Positions 49,401 through 61,239 of a DNA stretch of 64,000 nt are shown piece after piece. Positions within the stretch are counted from its first letter, which is position 1, and the number at the start of each line of letters is the position of its first letter. The notes below the pieces were generated by a model. The model was not told the DNA's origin. It saw nothing but the letters and a program-made list of their open reading frames with translations, and did no database searches. This DNA comes from Stromatinia cepivora (taxonomy: Eukaryota; Ascomycota; Leotiomycetes; Helotiales; Sclerotiniaceae): contig RCTD01000009.1 in assembly GCA_014898415.1 (NCBI GenBank), positions 1,674,001 through 1,738,000 on the forward strand, given 5' to 3'. A program made the position numbers and the translations under genes.

Positions 49401-50104
49401 AAAATAACCTCGTCATCAATTTCGGGAGCGAGAGGTCGTTTGTAATAATCGTCGTCTTCTCTTTTCCTCCTGCTACTTTTGTGACTCTTTCTCGTTCTCC
49501 CAAATTCATCTTCTTCCTCGTATTCGTGCTTCTTCCGCCTCCTTGGTTCTTCTCTGGACCTTGATCTAGATCTATGCCTATCTTTGCGACTTCGTCCTCT
49601 ATCATAATCTTGGTCTGGGCTCCTGCTTCGTTTTCTGCTTGACCTCACAACCTTCTCCGTTTGCGCCTTTGGTGCTAAACCTTCTAACAATGCAAGAGTA
49701 TCATCGATCGCATCAGTTCCATTTATCGCGTGACCATTCGTAGTTTCGTCATCTTCCTGCCATGCCGGTTCCTTGTCAGGTAATGCCAAACCTTTAAAGA
49801 CCTTCGTTTTCTCTTCAACTTTACTATTCCCATTTCCAGCTGACGCACCATTTCTACCTTTGCCACCTTTGAACTTCGGGTGCATCGTTAAAACTAGGCG
49901 ATCCACACTTTCGATTAAACTTTGGGGAAAGTCTGCACCCATCGCCTCGAGCTTCTTCTGAAATTCTTCGAGAGAATTGCATTCTGCATGTTGCGCAATA
50001 ACGAACTCGGCGAGGGTTTTATCACTGATTCCAAGATGGTTCTGCAATTCAGAAGCCACTCTCTGAACCAAGGAAAGAATTTCGAGGGACTCGAGGTCAT
50101 CCAT
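46493..50104 (-). CDS. PRP22: Pre-mRNA-splicing DEAH-box RNA helicase Prp22 (DHX8)
   Basis: Prp22 uses ATP to release spliced mRNA from the spliceosome and also proofreads 3' splice-site choice. One exon, 1203 residues. Seen in order: an N-terminal helical region; an Arg/Ser-rich stretch (about 155-215); an S1 RNA-binding domain at about 233-305; a central linker; then the DEAH core, with GDTGSGKT at about 562, TQPRRVAA, the DEAH box MLDEAHERT, SAT, TNIAETS and QRAGRAGR; followed by the winged-helix, ratchet and OB-fold C-terminus. The S1 domain identifies Prp22 rather than Prp2, Prp16 or Prp43. A Gly run (GGGGG) ends the protein. Confidence 0.97.
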   Translation of the reverse strand: MDDLESLEILSLVQRVASELQNHLGISDKTLAEFVIAQHAECNSLEEFQKKLEAMGADFPQSLIESVDRLVLTMHPKFKGGKGRNGASAGNGNSKVEEKTKVFKGLALPDKEPAWQEDDETTNGHAINGTDAIDDTLALLEGLAPKAQTEKVVRSSRKRSRSPDQDYDRGRSRKDRHRSRSRSREEPRRRKKHEYEEEDEFGRTRKSHKSSRRKREDDDYYKRPLAPEIDDEVILYKIYDGHVTGVKDFGAFVNIHGVKGKVDGLVHVSALVEGQRVNHPSDLVSRNQPVKVKVIKLEGNRIGLSMKDVDQETGEDLSPQDRIQSGANSAPLGGKNEYGLIDEPVPVFEGEMSRNSRKNKKRMTSPERWEIRQLIASGVVKASDYPDLDEDYNATLNGEGEMELEEDVDIEIREEEPPFLTGQTKQSLELSPIRVVKAPDGSLNRAAMAGTTLAKDRRELKQQEAQDKATEDGAKVDLSAQWNDPMVNPDQRQFASDLRTVKQQAPTDIVPAWKKATQSKNEPLGRRTDMSIKDQRESLPVFRFRSELIKAVHENQLLIVVGDTGSGKTTQLTQYLAEAGFANDGIIGCTQPRRVAAMSVAKRVAEEVGCELGQEVGYTIRFEDCTSPATKIKYMTDGMLQREVLMDPDLKRYSVIMLDEAHERTISTDVLFALLKKTIKRRPDLKIIVTSATLDADKFSSYFNECPIFSIPGRTFPVEVMYSREPESDYLDAALVTVMQIHLTEPPGDILLFLTGSEEIDTSCEILYERMKALGPSVPELIILPVYASLPTELQSKIFDPAPPGARKVVIATNIAETSITIDHIYYVIDPGFVKQNAYDPKLGMDSLIVTPISQAQAKQRAGRAGRTGPGKCFRLYTEAAFQSEMLPTSIPEIQRQNLSTTILMLKAMGINDLLHFDFMDPPPTNTMLTALEELYALSALDDEGLLTRLGRKMADFPMEPSLSKVLIAAVDLGCSDELLSIVAMISIPTIFYRPKEKQAQADQKKAKFHDPHGDHLTLLNVYNSWKQNKFASTWCFENFIQARSMKRAKDVRDQLLKIMERYKHPIVSCGRNTDKVRQALCSGFFRNSARKDPQEGYKTLIEGTPVYLHPSSALFGKQAEWVIYHTLVMTTKEYMHCTTSIDPKWLVSAAPSFFKVADAGKLSKRKKAERIQPLYNKFAAEDDWRLSAQKRQGRGGGGGTWG

Positions 50105-50950
50105 TTCGAAGGTGGCAAGGTGTTGCTGCTCAATAATCTTTTGAGATTCAACAATCAGTAAGATGCCGAGGCGCGCTTAAGCTATCTTGCTTATGTAAGA
50201 TTAGCATTCACAAGCGCCAAGCGCAACAATAATTTAAAACTTCACTTCCTGCCTCCTTGAACAAATCATTTGGATGTATCCTTTGACCGCTTCTTTGCAG
50301 ATAAATTTTTGTGGGTATAGATAGACATCTGTGTTTTAGGAAAGGTCCTAGATTATCTTTCGATGAGCCACAAAAAGGATACAGGAGGGCATGACTCCCA
50401 AACTGTGACTCTTGGATTACCTTCTATCTTTGTAAAGTTGTTCCATTGGTACCGTATCTTGGAAGTCCTTGAGAAGGGTTTTCTAAATGGAAGCATAAAG
50501 GGCATCAGTCGAGAGTAAAGAAAGGAACCAAGTCTAGTTTCTTACCAGTCTTCCATTCTACTCCCAAAAGCAAGGTAGATGTTGAGGCATATCTAACATC
50601 ACAACTAGTTCTTTTGAACAAATTGAGGTTCATAATGAGAACTTCAAAGGTGTATTTTATTATACCACAGCTGCTATGCATCCTCATATTGTTTGTGAAT
50701 CAAACAGGAACAATGTATGGTTATGAAAACCAACAACAATGGTTTTGAGAAGATTCTGGTTGAAGATTGGCTCTGGCTCCGTGGTTCGGGTTGATCAGAT
50801 CCCCTCTCTGCAATTACCAAGCAGATAATCGATTTATCAAGGTGAATTGTTTTCTTAAATTTTCCTTCCTATCACAACATCACCAATTTTATCCCTTGTA
50901 TCAATCTTCCTCCGCCCTTGATACTTGTCTCTGGCAATCGAGGGATCACA
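50105..50950. other. 846-bp divergent intergenic region
   Basis: No gene was found between PRP22 and the following gene. Both promoters should lie here. Confidence 0.5.
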
Positions 50951-51994
50951 ATGCCTCTTTCTACGCACGCTCTTAATAGAGAAAATGAGGATGCGACATT
51001 GATCTCTTCCTTGATCTCTCAACTTGGCACAAAATCTACAATCCACCACACAGTCAATGTGCAAACAACAATTATAAATTTGCAAGGTCACCATGTTAGG
51101 GTTAGGACTAGCCAACGGGTCGACAAAGCTACAAGTCTCAGCGCAGATTATACCAATTCAGCATTTTCTCCCATCAATGAGCTGTTGACAGAGAGTGATG
51201 ATAAATTCGAGCCTCCCAGTCACCAGGCAAATGCTGACCCGATCCCTTCCAGCCACGAAATATCCGACAAGACCTTGGACAAGTTTGAGCGCTTTCTTTC
51301 CCTTAAACCCAAAATCCGCGAGAACATTTACAATCATTATATGGACTCCCGAATCCGCCAATGTTTTTGCCCCGAAGGTGCCCCTAGACCACTTTCCAAG
51401 GATGCCACAGTCATCTTCAGCATCCTCGCTACGAACGAAATGGTTATAGATGCACCACAAAGTTACTGTGTTCCACTAGTTCTCTCCCTACTTCTCGCCA
51501 ATAAGGAAATTTACAATGAACTGCGACCATTGTTTTACAACCCTCTCACAGCACTCCTCGCCCTCAAAGGGCCTTTTGGATTGTATATCCCGCTACTCCA
51601 TACAACTAGAGCTATACGATTATTCCCAGAATTCCAGAATTTCGTCACAAAATGGGCTATCGAGCTTTCAGTCGATACAGTTTTGCCAAAGGGGGTAGAT
51701 ACACAATCCGATTGGTGCATCAAAACCCTCGCTAAGGAGGTCCACCGCATTAGCACATTTCTTGACTATTGCAAAGTTCTCAATCACCTTACTGTCGTCA
51801 TTAAGGCCAAACACTTTTCGCATACATGGTTTGAGACTGGTAATAATGGACAATTTGAGTTTAAGTGGTTGCACCCATTCTTGGAGTTTGCCTTGGACAG
51901 TGACAATGCCGTCAAAATTAAGATTGAGATACATCTTTCGCATATGGAGTCGTGGTGGAAGAAAGAGTATCAGGTGATGTGGGTTGAGGGATAG
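50951..51994 (+). CDS. Hypothetical protein, fungal orphan
   Basis: Intronless, 347 residues from ATG 50951 (MPLSTHALNREN). After a Ser/Thr-rich N-terminus, residues from about 105 (FLSLKPKIRENIYNHYMDSRI) resemble the start of the short LPxxIRxxIY motif found in many ascomycete 2EXR/F-box-like orphan proteins, followed by LLLANKEIYNELRPLFY, a pattern shared by that group. The catalytic or binding role is unknown. No signal peptide or membrane segment is apparent. Confidence 0.65.
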   Translation: MPLSTHALNRENEDATLISSLISQLGTKSTIHHTVNVQTTIINLQGHHVRVRTSQRVDKATSLSADYTNSAFSPINELLTESDDKFEPPSHQANADPIPSSHEISDKTLDKFERFLSLKPKIRENIYNHYMDSRIRQCFCPEGAPRPLSKDATVIFSILATNEMVIDAPQSYCVPLVLSLLLANKEIYNELRPLFYNPLTALLALKGPFGLYIPLLHTTRAIRLFPEFQNFVTKWAIELSVDTVLPKGVDTQSDWCIKTLAKEVHRISTFLDYCKVLNHLTVVIKAKHFSHTWFETGNNGQFEFKWLHPFLEFALDSDNAVKIKIEIHLSHMESWWKKEYQVMWVEG

Positions 51995-54230
51995 AGTGGG
52001 GGGTTGATGAAGGCAAGAATGGGTGTCCATGAGTTGTTTTTCAGGGATGCTGAATCTGGAACCGATTTTGTATTATGATTCCGATATGATGATCTTGCCA
52101 TGTTGACTGTTTTATGAGGGCTGAGGAATGCATTATGGATTGTATGAGTAGATAGTGATTCAAAAGCTAATGAATAACGAGATATGAAACCAGAGCATTC
52201 GACAAAGATAATACAAATGTTCAGAAGAGCGTGGAATAATCAAATGTTCGAGTCCTACAAATTCAGCGAAGGCTTTTCGATTGTATTAAGATGTCTGGGT
52301 GATGTGAATGTCGGGCTTTGAATACCAGATGACTCTCAACAGAAACCACCTTTCAGTCTCTGCGCGTAAATGTTTTGACAGTACAAATAGTTCAAGAACA
52401 TCGAAATGTTCGCCGCCCGAAAGCTTCAAAGCAATTCTCTAGATTTACAACAATGGCCAAAATATCCGGAATTTGATTTGATAACCCAGATGGAAACTCA
52501 TCTTCGCTGGCGACAATTTCTCCCAAAGAACGGATAATACCACTTCATTTATACAGGGCCATCTAAAGCAATACAATTACGCATTTGATATCACTAGAGA
52601 TGAGGCGTTCCCACACCCCAGCATACCTCCCAATTCTACTACTACTACTCCCGTCAATTTCAAACCGCATGTTGAACATTAAAGACATATTTTATCATTC
52701 GGGCGAATGCACATCATCTCTATCAATTCATATCATAGCCAAAAGCCACAATTCCAACGCACGATCCTAAGCACCTCAAAAGCATGGCTGACCTTATACA
52801 ATCTCATACCATTCAACCCTCTCGAGTGCCCATCTCAACAGTTCCCAGGAGCACGTGTATCCTCAAGAATACCCCCTCTCAACAATTTAACCCATATATT
52901 TAACCCCAGGCCTACCTTATGTATCCAGTTCTCACCTCATCACCACTAAACGAAATACCGAGTCGGATCTCAAATCCAGCGCCAAAATCTATATTCATCA
53001 GGGCTAGCCCTTTATTTCCTTCCCTCAAACCTCAAGTCCCCTATTCGAAACATCATATAGAACCGAGTATTCGTTATTCTCATTTAGAAGTTGAACTAAA
53101 AAAGCTTTGCTTCTTCTAATAATGTATGCCAAGTTCGGTATAGATTTGAGCGAGGGGCAATTTGATATATACTGTTGAAAATATTGTCTTGGGAGAGTGA
53201 GATATGCAAAGAAATACTTCTGATGTTCCAAAAGCAGAAGTTTTCACTTTGGAATTGAATAACTCCTCGAATACTCATTTGTCCATTTTATTCCTTGGAT
53301 AGAATCATTGTGTTGCTTTTTGTAATTTATCATTAGAATTTGATAAGAGATAAATGACTTGAGAGTGGTTATATAAGGATTTGGGAAATGTATTTCTTTC
53401 CAGATGCGATATGCAACAAAACGATACATAATTTTGGCTATGTGTTGATGGACTTCATCGCTTGAGTGAGCTTTATTTTCCCATTCGAGAGAACCAAAAC
53501 CAACAATTTTTTTCTTTAAAAAGATATTATAAATTGACTACTTGTCCAAAGTATTTGATTTCTTTGCGAAAGAAAAGTTTGGCTTCCGATCAAATGGCCT
53601 TTAGAATTTGAAGTGTTTCTGATGGTTGAGAGAGGTTGAGATGGGTGGTCGAAAAGAGCGAGGGGAAAGGGGGTGCGACATGCAACAAAACTTTTTGTGG
53701 TGAAATAGTTGAACTTTCTGGCGACTTCGGTTTAAAATGGTATTTTCTCGCGGCACTTAGGTATTCAATGGCTGTAGTAAGGCCAAAGTAAAAATAGTAG
53801 CCCTGGTTAGGACAAGGTCTTCCCGCGGAATTTCAAAATCGATGATTCTGGGGTCTCAGAAGGGTAGGAGAAATACGCTAACCGCAACCGAAGACCCAAA
53901 GACATGTCCAGGAGTAATAATATGGGATGGAAAAGAGCTGCGAGATAACGCTAGGGAGATAAGGAGGCTCATGTAACTTGCTTGGCAATGAGGATGATAT
54001 GGAATTTTCGGCGGTGTGGATGGGTTTGAATGAGAATGGCTGTCAAGTTCACAATTACTCATGTACTTGCATCAGAGCATGCGCTTGGGCGCGCTTTACC
54101 AAGCAATCAAGGACTTCAATCGTGAATGCATCTTCAATATAAGCAGCTAGGTATGTCTGCCTTGCTCATCCGGATATGTACAATCTCCTTCCCCACTCGA
54201 ATTCCCCCGTTCATCCTCCTCAAACACCCT
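51995..54230. other. 2.2-kb gene-free region
   Basis: Frames here are short (at most about 80 codons), lack family features and overlap one another. The region includes a promoter-like C/T-rich stretch near 52.9 kb. Nothing else is identified. Confidence 0.45.
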
Positions 54231-55063
54231 CTACTTCGTCCTGATGTGCTTCAAATTCTTAGCACTCCATAAAAAGTTATTTGCGTATGCCTTGGGTGCA
54301 ACTTTCCTCTCATTAGGCTCTTGAACAAAAAACTCATAACCCTGCTTCTCCGCAAATCTGATAGCATCCTCTTTGGTTTTGAAGTTTATGTGTGTGCCTT
54401 GCATGAAATCGGCGGATGATTGCCAGCCCATAAGAGGATTTTCCCAACGGTGACCCTTGGACAAAATATCCCAGTCCATGCGCCAGTGATGACCGTGCCA
54501 GTCACCGGATTGTGTGGCAGTCTTAGCAGGTCGGTAGATGCTAGAAGAGGCCAATTAGTTGTTTGTTCGGGATACTAGACAATGGGGCTGTCGTCGAGTA
54601 AGGTTGAATGTAGATAGCGAACGTACCGGACTGTTCGAGCTTGCAACTCGACAGGAGCACCAGATAAAACTGCCGCGGGTAAGACATCTCCATCTTCACT
54701 ACCATTCATAACACGCTTTGGGATTGGTGTGAATAATCTGCCAAATTCCCATCAGTAATCCATCCGTATTTCCGAGTGCCCAATTTGTCGTTCTGTCCCC
54801 CTCAGGAAAACTCACGAAGCAGCTTGATCAACCTCCACTCCATAATCTGGTTGATTATGCTTAACCAACTTGTCCTTTGATTGTGGGTGATTGATCATCG
54901 ATGATTCCCCGGTAGAATGTTTAGGTTGTGACATGTTTGAAGGTGTAAGAGGGACACCTGAAGATGTCTGCTCGTACCTCACGCCATTTGGTACAGAACG
55001 CAGTCCAGTAGGACCTGCAGTGCGCAGTAATCGCCTGGCGATTGAAGGACGAAGAAGTGACAT
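54231..55063 (-). CDS. NADH:ubiquinone oxidoreductase NDUFS4-type subunit (complex I)
   Basis: An accessory subunit of mitochondrial complex I (the 18-21 kDa NDUFS4 family). Exons 55063-54816, 54737-54627 and 54540-54231 give 222 residues. Seen: an N-terminal mitochondrial presequence-like stretch [39 protein letters not shown], the NDUFS4 signature region; [21 protein letters not shown]; and the C-terminal [15 protein letters not shown] ... KNLKHIRTK. The alternative start twelve codons upstream (MTFPSLRLNIHK) is possible but MSLLRP gives the cleaner presequence. It is divergent from the ATP synthase f gene. Confidence 0.92.
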
Positions 55064-55335
55064 TTTGTGTATATTAAGTCGCAATGAGGGGAAGGTCATT
55101 GGATGTTTGATTTGGAGGTTCCGTGGTGAGGCTCCGGGGAACGCTTACGTAAGCACACTAGTGGAGGCTTTCGGAACGAGATTTGAGGGAAGATTGAAGA
55201 CAACAATCAATCCATCCGTTCCTAGATTTCATCACGACGTCAGAAAAGGTACGTGTTATTGTGGGAATTAATAATTAACTGTATTGGTTATTGCGCGACG
55301 ATCAATTGGGCTGATTTGATGTGGTAGTCATCAAG
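55064..55335. promoter_or_regulatory. Shared divergent promoter with CCAAT boxes
   Basis: 272 bp separate the NDUFS4-type and ATP17 start codons. The motif ATTGG (CCAAT on the other strand) occurs at 55098-55102, 55283-55287 and 55305-55309; the latter two lie 22 bp apart. CCAAT is the binding site of the fungal HAP complex, which controls respiratory genes, so co-regulation is plausible, but the motif is short and could be chance. Confidence 0.5.
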
Positions 55336-55877
55336 ATGAGTTTCGTTACACGCAGAGCTCTTTCCACCCTCATCCCTCCCAAGGTATGCCTTTTATACCC
55401 CCCTACACTCCTCACCTACACATGGAACTAACTAGACACTAGGTTGCCTCTCCATCCGTAAGTTATATTCCTCCGCAGAGATCCATATTTGTCTACCACT
55501 CACTCGAGCTTCCATTTTCCGCCGCAAACGCCCAAAAACATACCGCACAAATACCATCTCTAACAACAAAACAGGGACTCGGTGCTGCCAAAGATGCTGC
55601 CCGTATGCAACGTGTAGTTAGCTTTTACGAGAAACTTCCCCGAGGACCAGCACCAGAGGTCAAGGCCAAGGGATTGTTGGGCAGATACCAAGCCAAGTAC
55701 TTTGGAAAGAACCCCTCAGCTACACCTATCATTCACGCCTTGGTCTTTTTGGTTGGTATTGGTTATGCTCAGAACTACTACTTCCACTTGCGTAAGTGAT
55801 GAAATTTTTGGGTTTGCGTGAGTTAATAGACAACTAACAAAACTGGGATAGGTCACCACAAGAACAATGCTCACTAG
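55336..55877 (+). CDS. ATP17: ATP synthase subunit f, mitochondrial (Atp17)
   Basis: A small membrane subunit of the F0 sector. Four exons: 55336-55383, 55443-55457 (a 15-nt microexon encoding VASPS), 55575-55791 and 55852-55877, giving 101 residues. Seen: a mitochondrial targeting start MSFVTRRALSTLIPPK; the conserved MQRVVSFYEKLPRGPAPEVK; YQAKYFGKN; one transmembrane helix IIHALVFLVGIGYAQNYYFHL; and the C-terminus RHHKNNAH. All phases agree and the full protein reads as a typical fungal subunit f. Confidence 0.95.
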
Positions 55878-57186
55878 ATGGATGGTTTAGGAGAGAGGAA
55901 GCGGGCGGAGAAGAATAGCATACGCGTGCATTGTGTTACTTGGGTGTAAATAAGGGAAAGGATAGATGAAATACCAGTCAAGTTGTTGGTTGGATCCTAT
56001 GTGTTATGGTCGTTAAGTTGGTGTGATGCAATTTGGGCCCTGAGACTCTCTCAACAATGATCGTGAGGCATGACCCGTCGAACTCATCAATACGCCTAAA
56101 GTTCCAGAGCATGTTCATCATAAGGAAGGAGATGGCTACTCCATATAGTCCATTTAAAACGAATTGCTGCATGTTTTCTTCATCTTCATCCGAGGTACAC
56201 GGGCTTTCAGAGGTGGTAAATCACGTTAAAAATGTGGCAGGCCGCGGAAATTCTTTCCTTTCATACCCTTGCTATCACAATCATTCATCGATGCATTCCG
56301 CGAATGGCAAGATCGAAAGGTTTTGTGCCAATGGACAGAAAAGTATGGGAAATGAGTTAAGATATTATTCCCTGCTACATCACGAAAATCCACTGGCCGC
56401 TTACTTTTCGCATTGTAACAGTCGTATATGTGTCACCCCGGATTTGTCCCACCTTCATGTTTCGCGTTATCTCTCATGGGTAGAACAAGCCGATGTAGCT
56501 GTGCTGTGACTCCAAAGTTGCAAGATACTCCCATCAAAATTATTCATATAGAAGTTATCTAGACTTGTTGATAGTTTTTCAAACATAGCCAAGTAGGAAA
56601 ATTGACAGGATGAAGAATCAATTAAAAATATGTCATTTGTCGATAGATGTTGTATTAATTTATATTTAGATCTTATATTAAAGGCGTAATGATATCAAAC
56701 AAAAACAAAGAAATCATAAAGCTACTTAGTAGGTAGGTATGATTGATTTCATCACACATTGACCTTTTTTTTTGTTCATTTTGAATTCACTTCAGCCTCG
56801 AGGTAATTTAAACGCTAAACGTCTAACGTTAACCTAATTAGGTTAGAATCAAATTTGAATGGCCCTGTACCTTAAACTTCGACATAATAGTGTCCGTATC
56901 GTTGAACTCTCCCTCAAGAATACAAATCAAACCTCAATACTTCCCTCCATTGATTCCTCTCATCTTCTACTCTTCCGAATTTTAGATACCCAAGATATTG
57001 CGAAAATCTTCATTTAAGATACTTTCCCTTATTGTCGCAACTCAACCTCATATTTACGAAAACGAAATTCCCCCCCACCATATTTACATAGGTATTCAAG
57101 GTTTAGAAAGCTTGTACAGTGACGAAGTACGATCGAATCAACGCATGCGCAAATACTTTGACACCAAATAAACACTTTGAAGACGT
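55878..57186. other. 1.3-kb gene-free region
   Basis: A frame at 56033-56509 is open but shows no domain or codon-like character, so it is not called. The last part (about 56.9-57.18 kb) is pyrimidine-rich and probably the leader of the following gene. Confidence 0.45.
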
Positions 57187-60100
57187 ATGATGGCAACTGA
57201 AGCCACTTCTGAGAACTTCGCGACGCCATCTATAACTCCTGATCATGAGCTGGTTGGTCTTTATTTTGAATGGTCCCTTGCAGTTAATCGAAAAATGCTG
57301 ACATGCGCCCAGAACACTACTGAAACCAAGAGTCAAGATGTCCCCTCCGAACAAACTCCCTCTATAGATGGAACCACTACCGATAAAGATGGAAGTAAAC
57401 AATATTCAGATCTTCTCGAACCCAACAATATCTCGGCGGAGGTCAGTATTAGTGGAGGATCAGATACTGAAGCTACGAAAGCGGAAACCTCGAAAATTGG
57501 TGACGAAAAAGGTGGTCATGGTCGATCGGCCTCGACCGTCAAGAAACCAGTCCCTTCTTTCAAGGCAGTTTCAGTAAATAAGACATTTTTGGCATCGAAA
57601 GCTTCCACGGCTGTGGCCCCAACGAAGGTTGGAGATAAAGGTCCGACAGTTTCTACTACCGCGCCAACTTTGACAACTTCTACATCAACTACACCAAAAC
57701 CTAGGTTAGTCGCAAAATCAGGTAGTGGTCTTCGTGACTCAACACCACGAGCCTCAACTACGGCAAATGGCGGAAAACCTGGTGGTGCTCCTGATGCGAG
57801 TGCCGTGTGGAACAAAAACAGACGTAGGTTACACATTGTTATACTTATACAGGAAATTTTCTAACAAAAAAAAGCCGCAGCACCGCCAGAGCCAAAACGA
57901 TTTACGGATGAAGAACTCAAGCAACGTTATGGTATTCATTTAGCGACTAGATTACAAGCCGACGACCCTGGTAAACAAGCAAATTGGGCGGATATCGACG
58001 ATGACGACGATGATTGGGCGCCTGAATCAATTGAGTGGACTGATGGGACGAAGATTACTCTACCACATGCAGATGATGCACCTCCTCCACCCCCCGAACC
58101 TGTACCAGAGCCTGCGCCGGTTGCGAAAGAAATCAAGAAAGCAGAGCCCGTACCAAAACCATCGAAATCACCAACACCTCAAGTGATAGCTGCTCCCGCT
58201 CCTCGACTTGGGTCGGGAAAAGCTGGTTTGATTCTTAAGGGTGCTCCTGAAAAGCCTACCCTCGTTGCAAAACCACCTGGACCTCCGACACCTGTTAAAT
58301 CCCCATGGGCTCAACTTCCGCCAGTTGAAAAAGTGGCTCCTGTCGCAATTGATGTTCCCCAACATCCTCCGCAACAACCTCAACAAAGTCGATTTAATCA
58401 ACGAGACCCTCATGGATTTTCTGGTATGCCACCACCAGCTGCGAAAGAAATTGCCGCCGATGACTTCAGTCGAACTTGGAGAGATAACAATGCAAGTGCT
58501 AGCAGGGAGCTCTATAATTCTCAATCTGGTAGATATGAACCCGTTAACGAGGCTCGACGTGGGGTTTCTAGATCAGATGGACAATCTCGTGGCCCTGCAG
58601 TTCTTCAACGACCACCGCATCAAGACATACCTGCAGAACCATCTGCTGCTTTCCAAACTCATCATACGAGCGCGCAACAAGGCAATTATGGACGCCGCCG
58701 CACTTCATCTAATGTTAGTGGGGGAAGTGGAAATTTTGCTAGACGTATGAGTCGTGGTCATGATATGCCACCACCGAACGATATGTTGAATGCACGCAGA
58801 GGCTCTTTGGCAGCTGTAAGTGACGCACCTTCTTCACCTCGAAATTTCTCTCCATCTGGTCAAAATTATTCAAACCAGCAACATCAGCAACGGGGTTATC
58901 AAAATCAAAACCAGCCATGGCAATCCAGGGCATCACCAGTTGTCAGTCATCCATCTCCTCATTCTACTTATGGACAACTTGCTCCAGGACCGGGCGATAT
59001 GCACATGCATGGTCAGGGTCCACCACAAGGTCCACCAATGGGTTCGGCACCAAAGGAAGATGTTCTTGAAGAACAAAAGAATATCATGAGACGAACACGT
59101 GAACTCGCTATCAAGAGAAGACAAGAGGCAGAAGCAAAAGAAGAGGCCGAGAGAAAGGAGCGTATTCGTATTAAGCTTGAAGCTATGGGCCCACCTCCAG
59201 AAAAGAAGAAGGTTAAGGAGGAGGTGGTCAAAGAAGACAATGTTCCTACATCAATTCAAGCTCGCGAAGCCAATCCTATTCTTCCAACCAAATCGGCGGA
59301 AACATCCAATGATGCGCACGCACTAAAACCAGAAATCACAAATGAAAATGCCAATACAAGACACATCGAAGGAAATGCTACTGGCTCGGAGTTACGGTCA
59401 AATGGTGTCTACCCACCTAATGCTCCCGCACCTTCACAGCAAGTTATGCCTGACAATCGAAATTCACAAACATGGCAGAGAAATTCATCTTCGAATTATC
59501 CTACCGACAGATTCACTTCTTGGTCGGCTGCGCCCCCACCACCACAAAATTCATCTTCAAGAATTTGGGGGCCTCCCACAAATGAGAAAACAATTGGAAA
59601 TGGTACTTTTAATCCAGAATTGAACAGACTTCCAGAGATGTCTCGTCAATCACTCTCAGATATGTCTCATACATCGGCTCATCCAGGGCCAATTGGACCA
59701 CCCGGTGCAAACCGTGGTAATGGTACTTATCAGGCAAATCGTGGTCGTGACCAATATAATTCCCGACCACCTCCGATTGGACCTCCATCGGCGAATAGAG
59801 CGCCGCAACCACCGAGATCATACGAAGAGGAGCAACGAAAGGCTCTGGCTAGATCGGTTTGGGGTGGTGTACCAGACAGAATTTCCCAAGAGGATGTAAT
59901 TCTTCACCAACAACATCAAGAGGAAATGGAGCGCAAGCGTGAAATGGAGGCAGCTGGTATTGTGGAGGAACTTCCTCAGCCTGTCTACGAAGATACCTGG
60001 AAGCAAGTTACATTGAACGAAGACGGAACAAGAAGCAAGACGAAGAAGGTTTCAACTGCTTTAGTTGATGGAAGACCATCAACTCCTTCAGTTTTGGCGG

Positions 60101-61239
60101 AAAACACTTCTCGTGGTAACGCTCGACCCGAATTATCTCGACCACAATACAACAACAGCAATGCATGGCCATCAGGTGTAGAAGGAAACGCATCACACCG
60201 AGAATCAAAATTTTTCCCAAATCATAACCGCGATGTTCGCCTCGAGGAGATGAATGGTCATGGTTTTGAACGATCATCATCACCATCCCCACCTCCACCT
60301 ACCATGGCTGGTCATCCGGCTTATGATAGCGAGTTCGCACGTCCACATGTTGCTTTACCACCACCATTACCTGTAGTTAGATTGCCGCCTCCGGCTATCG
60401 TTCAACCAATTGCTCCTCCTCGACCAACGTCTTTTGCAGCCGCAGCTGCAGCTCCAGCTGTTCCTGCCATCAGTCAAATTCCTGGGTTAGCAGCTCGTCA
60501 AGGACTTGCGCGAACTGGGTCAACTACTTATGATATTCGTAGGGGTCCGGCTCCATCAACTCAAACAGGGGAATGGAAGGAAAAGATTGATCAGTTGTTC
60601 GGCAAGAAATCCCCACCTAGAACTCATGCCCTTGCTGTCGACTCTTCTAGCAGACGTGCATTTGATCATTCATCAGAATCGCAAGCTTCTGCTACTGTTT
60701 CTCTCCCAGGATCCATCAGCGAGAACTTGAATGATGAAGAAGAATCACTTGACACAAAACCAGCCGCAGAAGAATGTTTTGAAGAACAAGAGATGGGTTC
60801 AGTGCCTGTCATAAAACTTCCACAGACAATACCGCCAAACGCCTTTCAACCTGTTGCAGCCCCTAAAAACATGCCTCGAAGATTCCTCATTTCTGATACC
60901 ACATCCGTCGAGCCACTTCAATTTCCATTAGAGACCAGCAATAATTCCAGTCTTCTTGTCGTTATGCTACCCGGCCAGGAAGCATCTAGGTCTGTTCCTC
61001 TTCCCACATCTCGAAACAGAAGCAATCCTAGACGTGGACGTGGTGGATCACGACAACCCTCATCAACTCATCCAAGAGGCGGCCGTGGTGCGAGAGATGC
61101 CAATAATGGCCCTGCATCTACTCCTCGTGAAACCCAATCTCCGAATCCAAGTAATACTTCCGGCCGTGGTCGTGGTGGAAGAGGATTTGGGAATAATGCT
61201 AGCTGGAATCGCCATGCTCCGACGCCAGTTCACACTTAA
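57187..61239 (+). CDS. Large low-complexity RGG-tailed protein, probably RNA-associated
   Basis: Exons 57187-57823 and 57875-61239 (intron 57824-57874) give 1333 residues. A conserved-looking module follows the intron: RFTDEELKQRYGIHLATRL ... QANWADIDDDDDDWAPESIEW. The rest is disordered: Pro/Gln/Asn-rich, Ser-rich, with a charged helical stretch (VLEEQKNIMRRTRELAIKRRQEAEAKEEAERKERIR) and a C-terminal run of RGG/RGRGG motifs. RGG repeats usually bind RNA or are methylated on arginine, so a role in mRNA metabolism is inferred from composition alone. The orthologue group is not known to me. The start has two adjacent ATGs. Confidence 0.8.

Noticed and set aside
56033..56509. A 158-codon open frame
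   Set aside because: No recognisable domain, atypical composition and no plausible promoter or splice context; probably chance.
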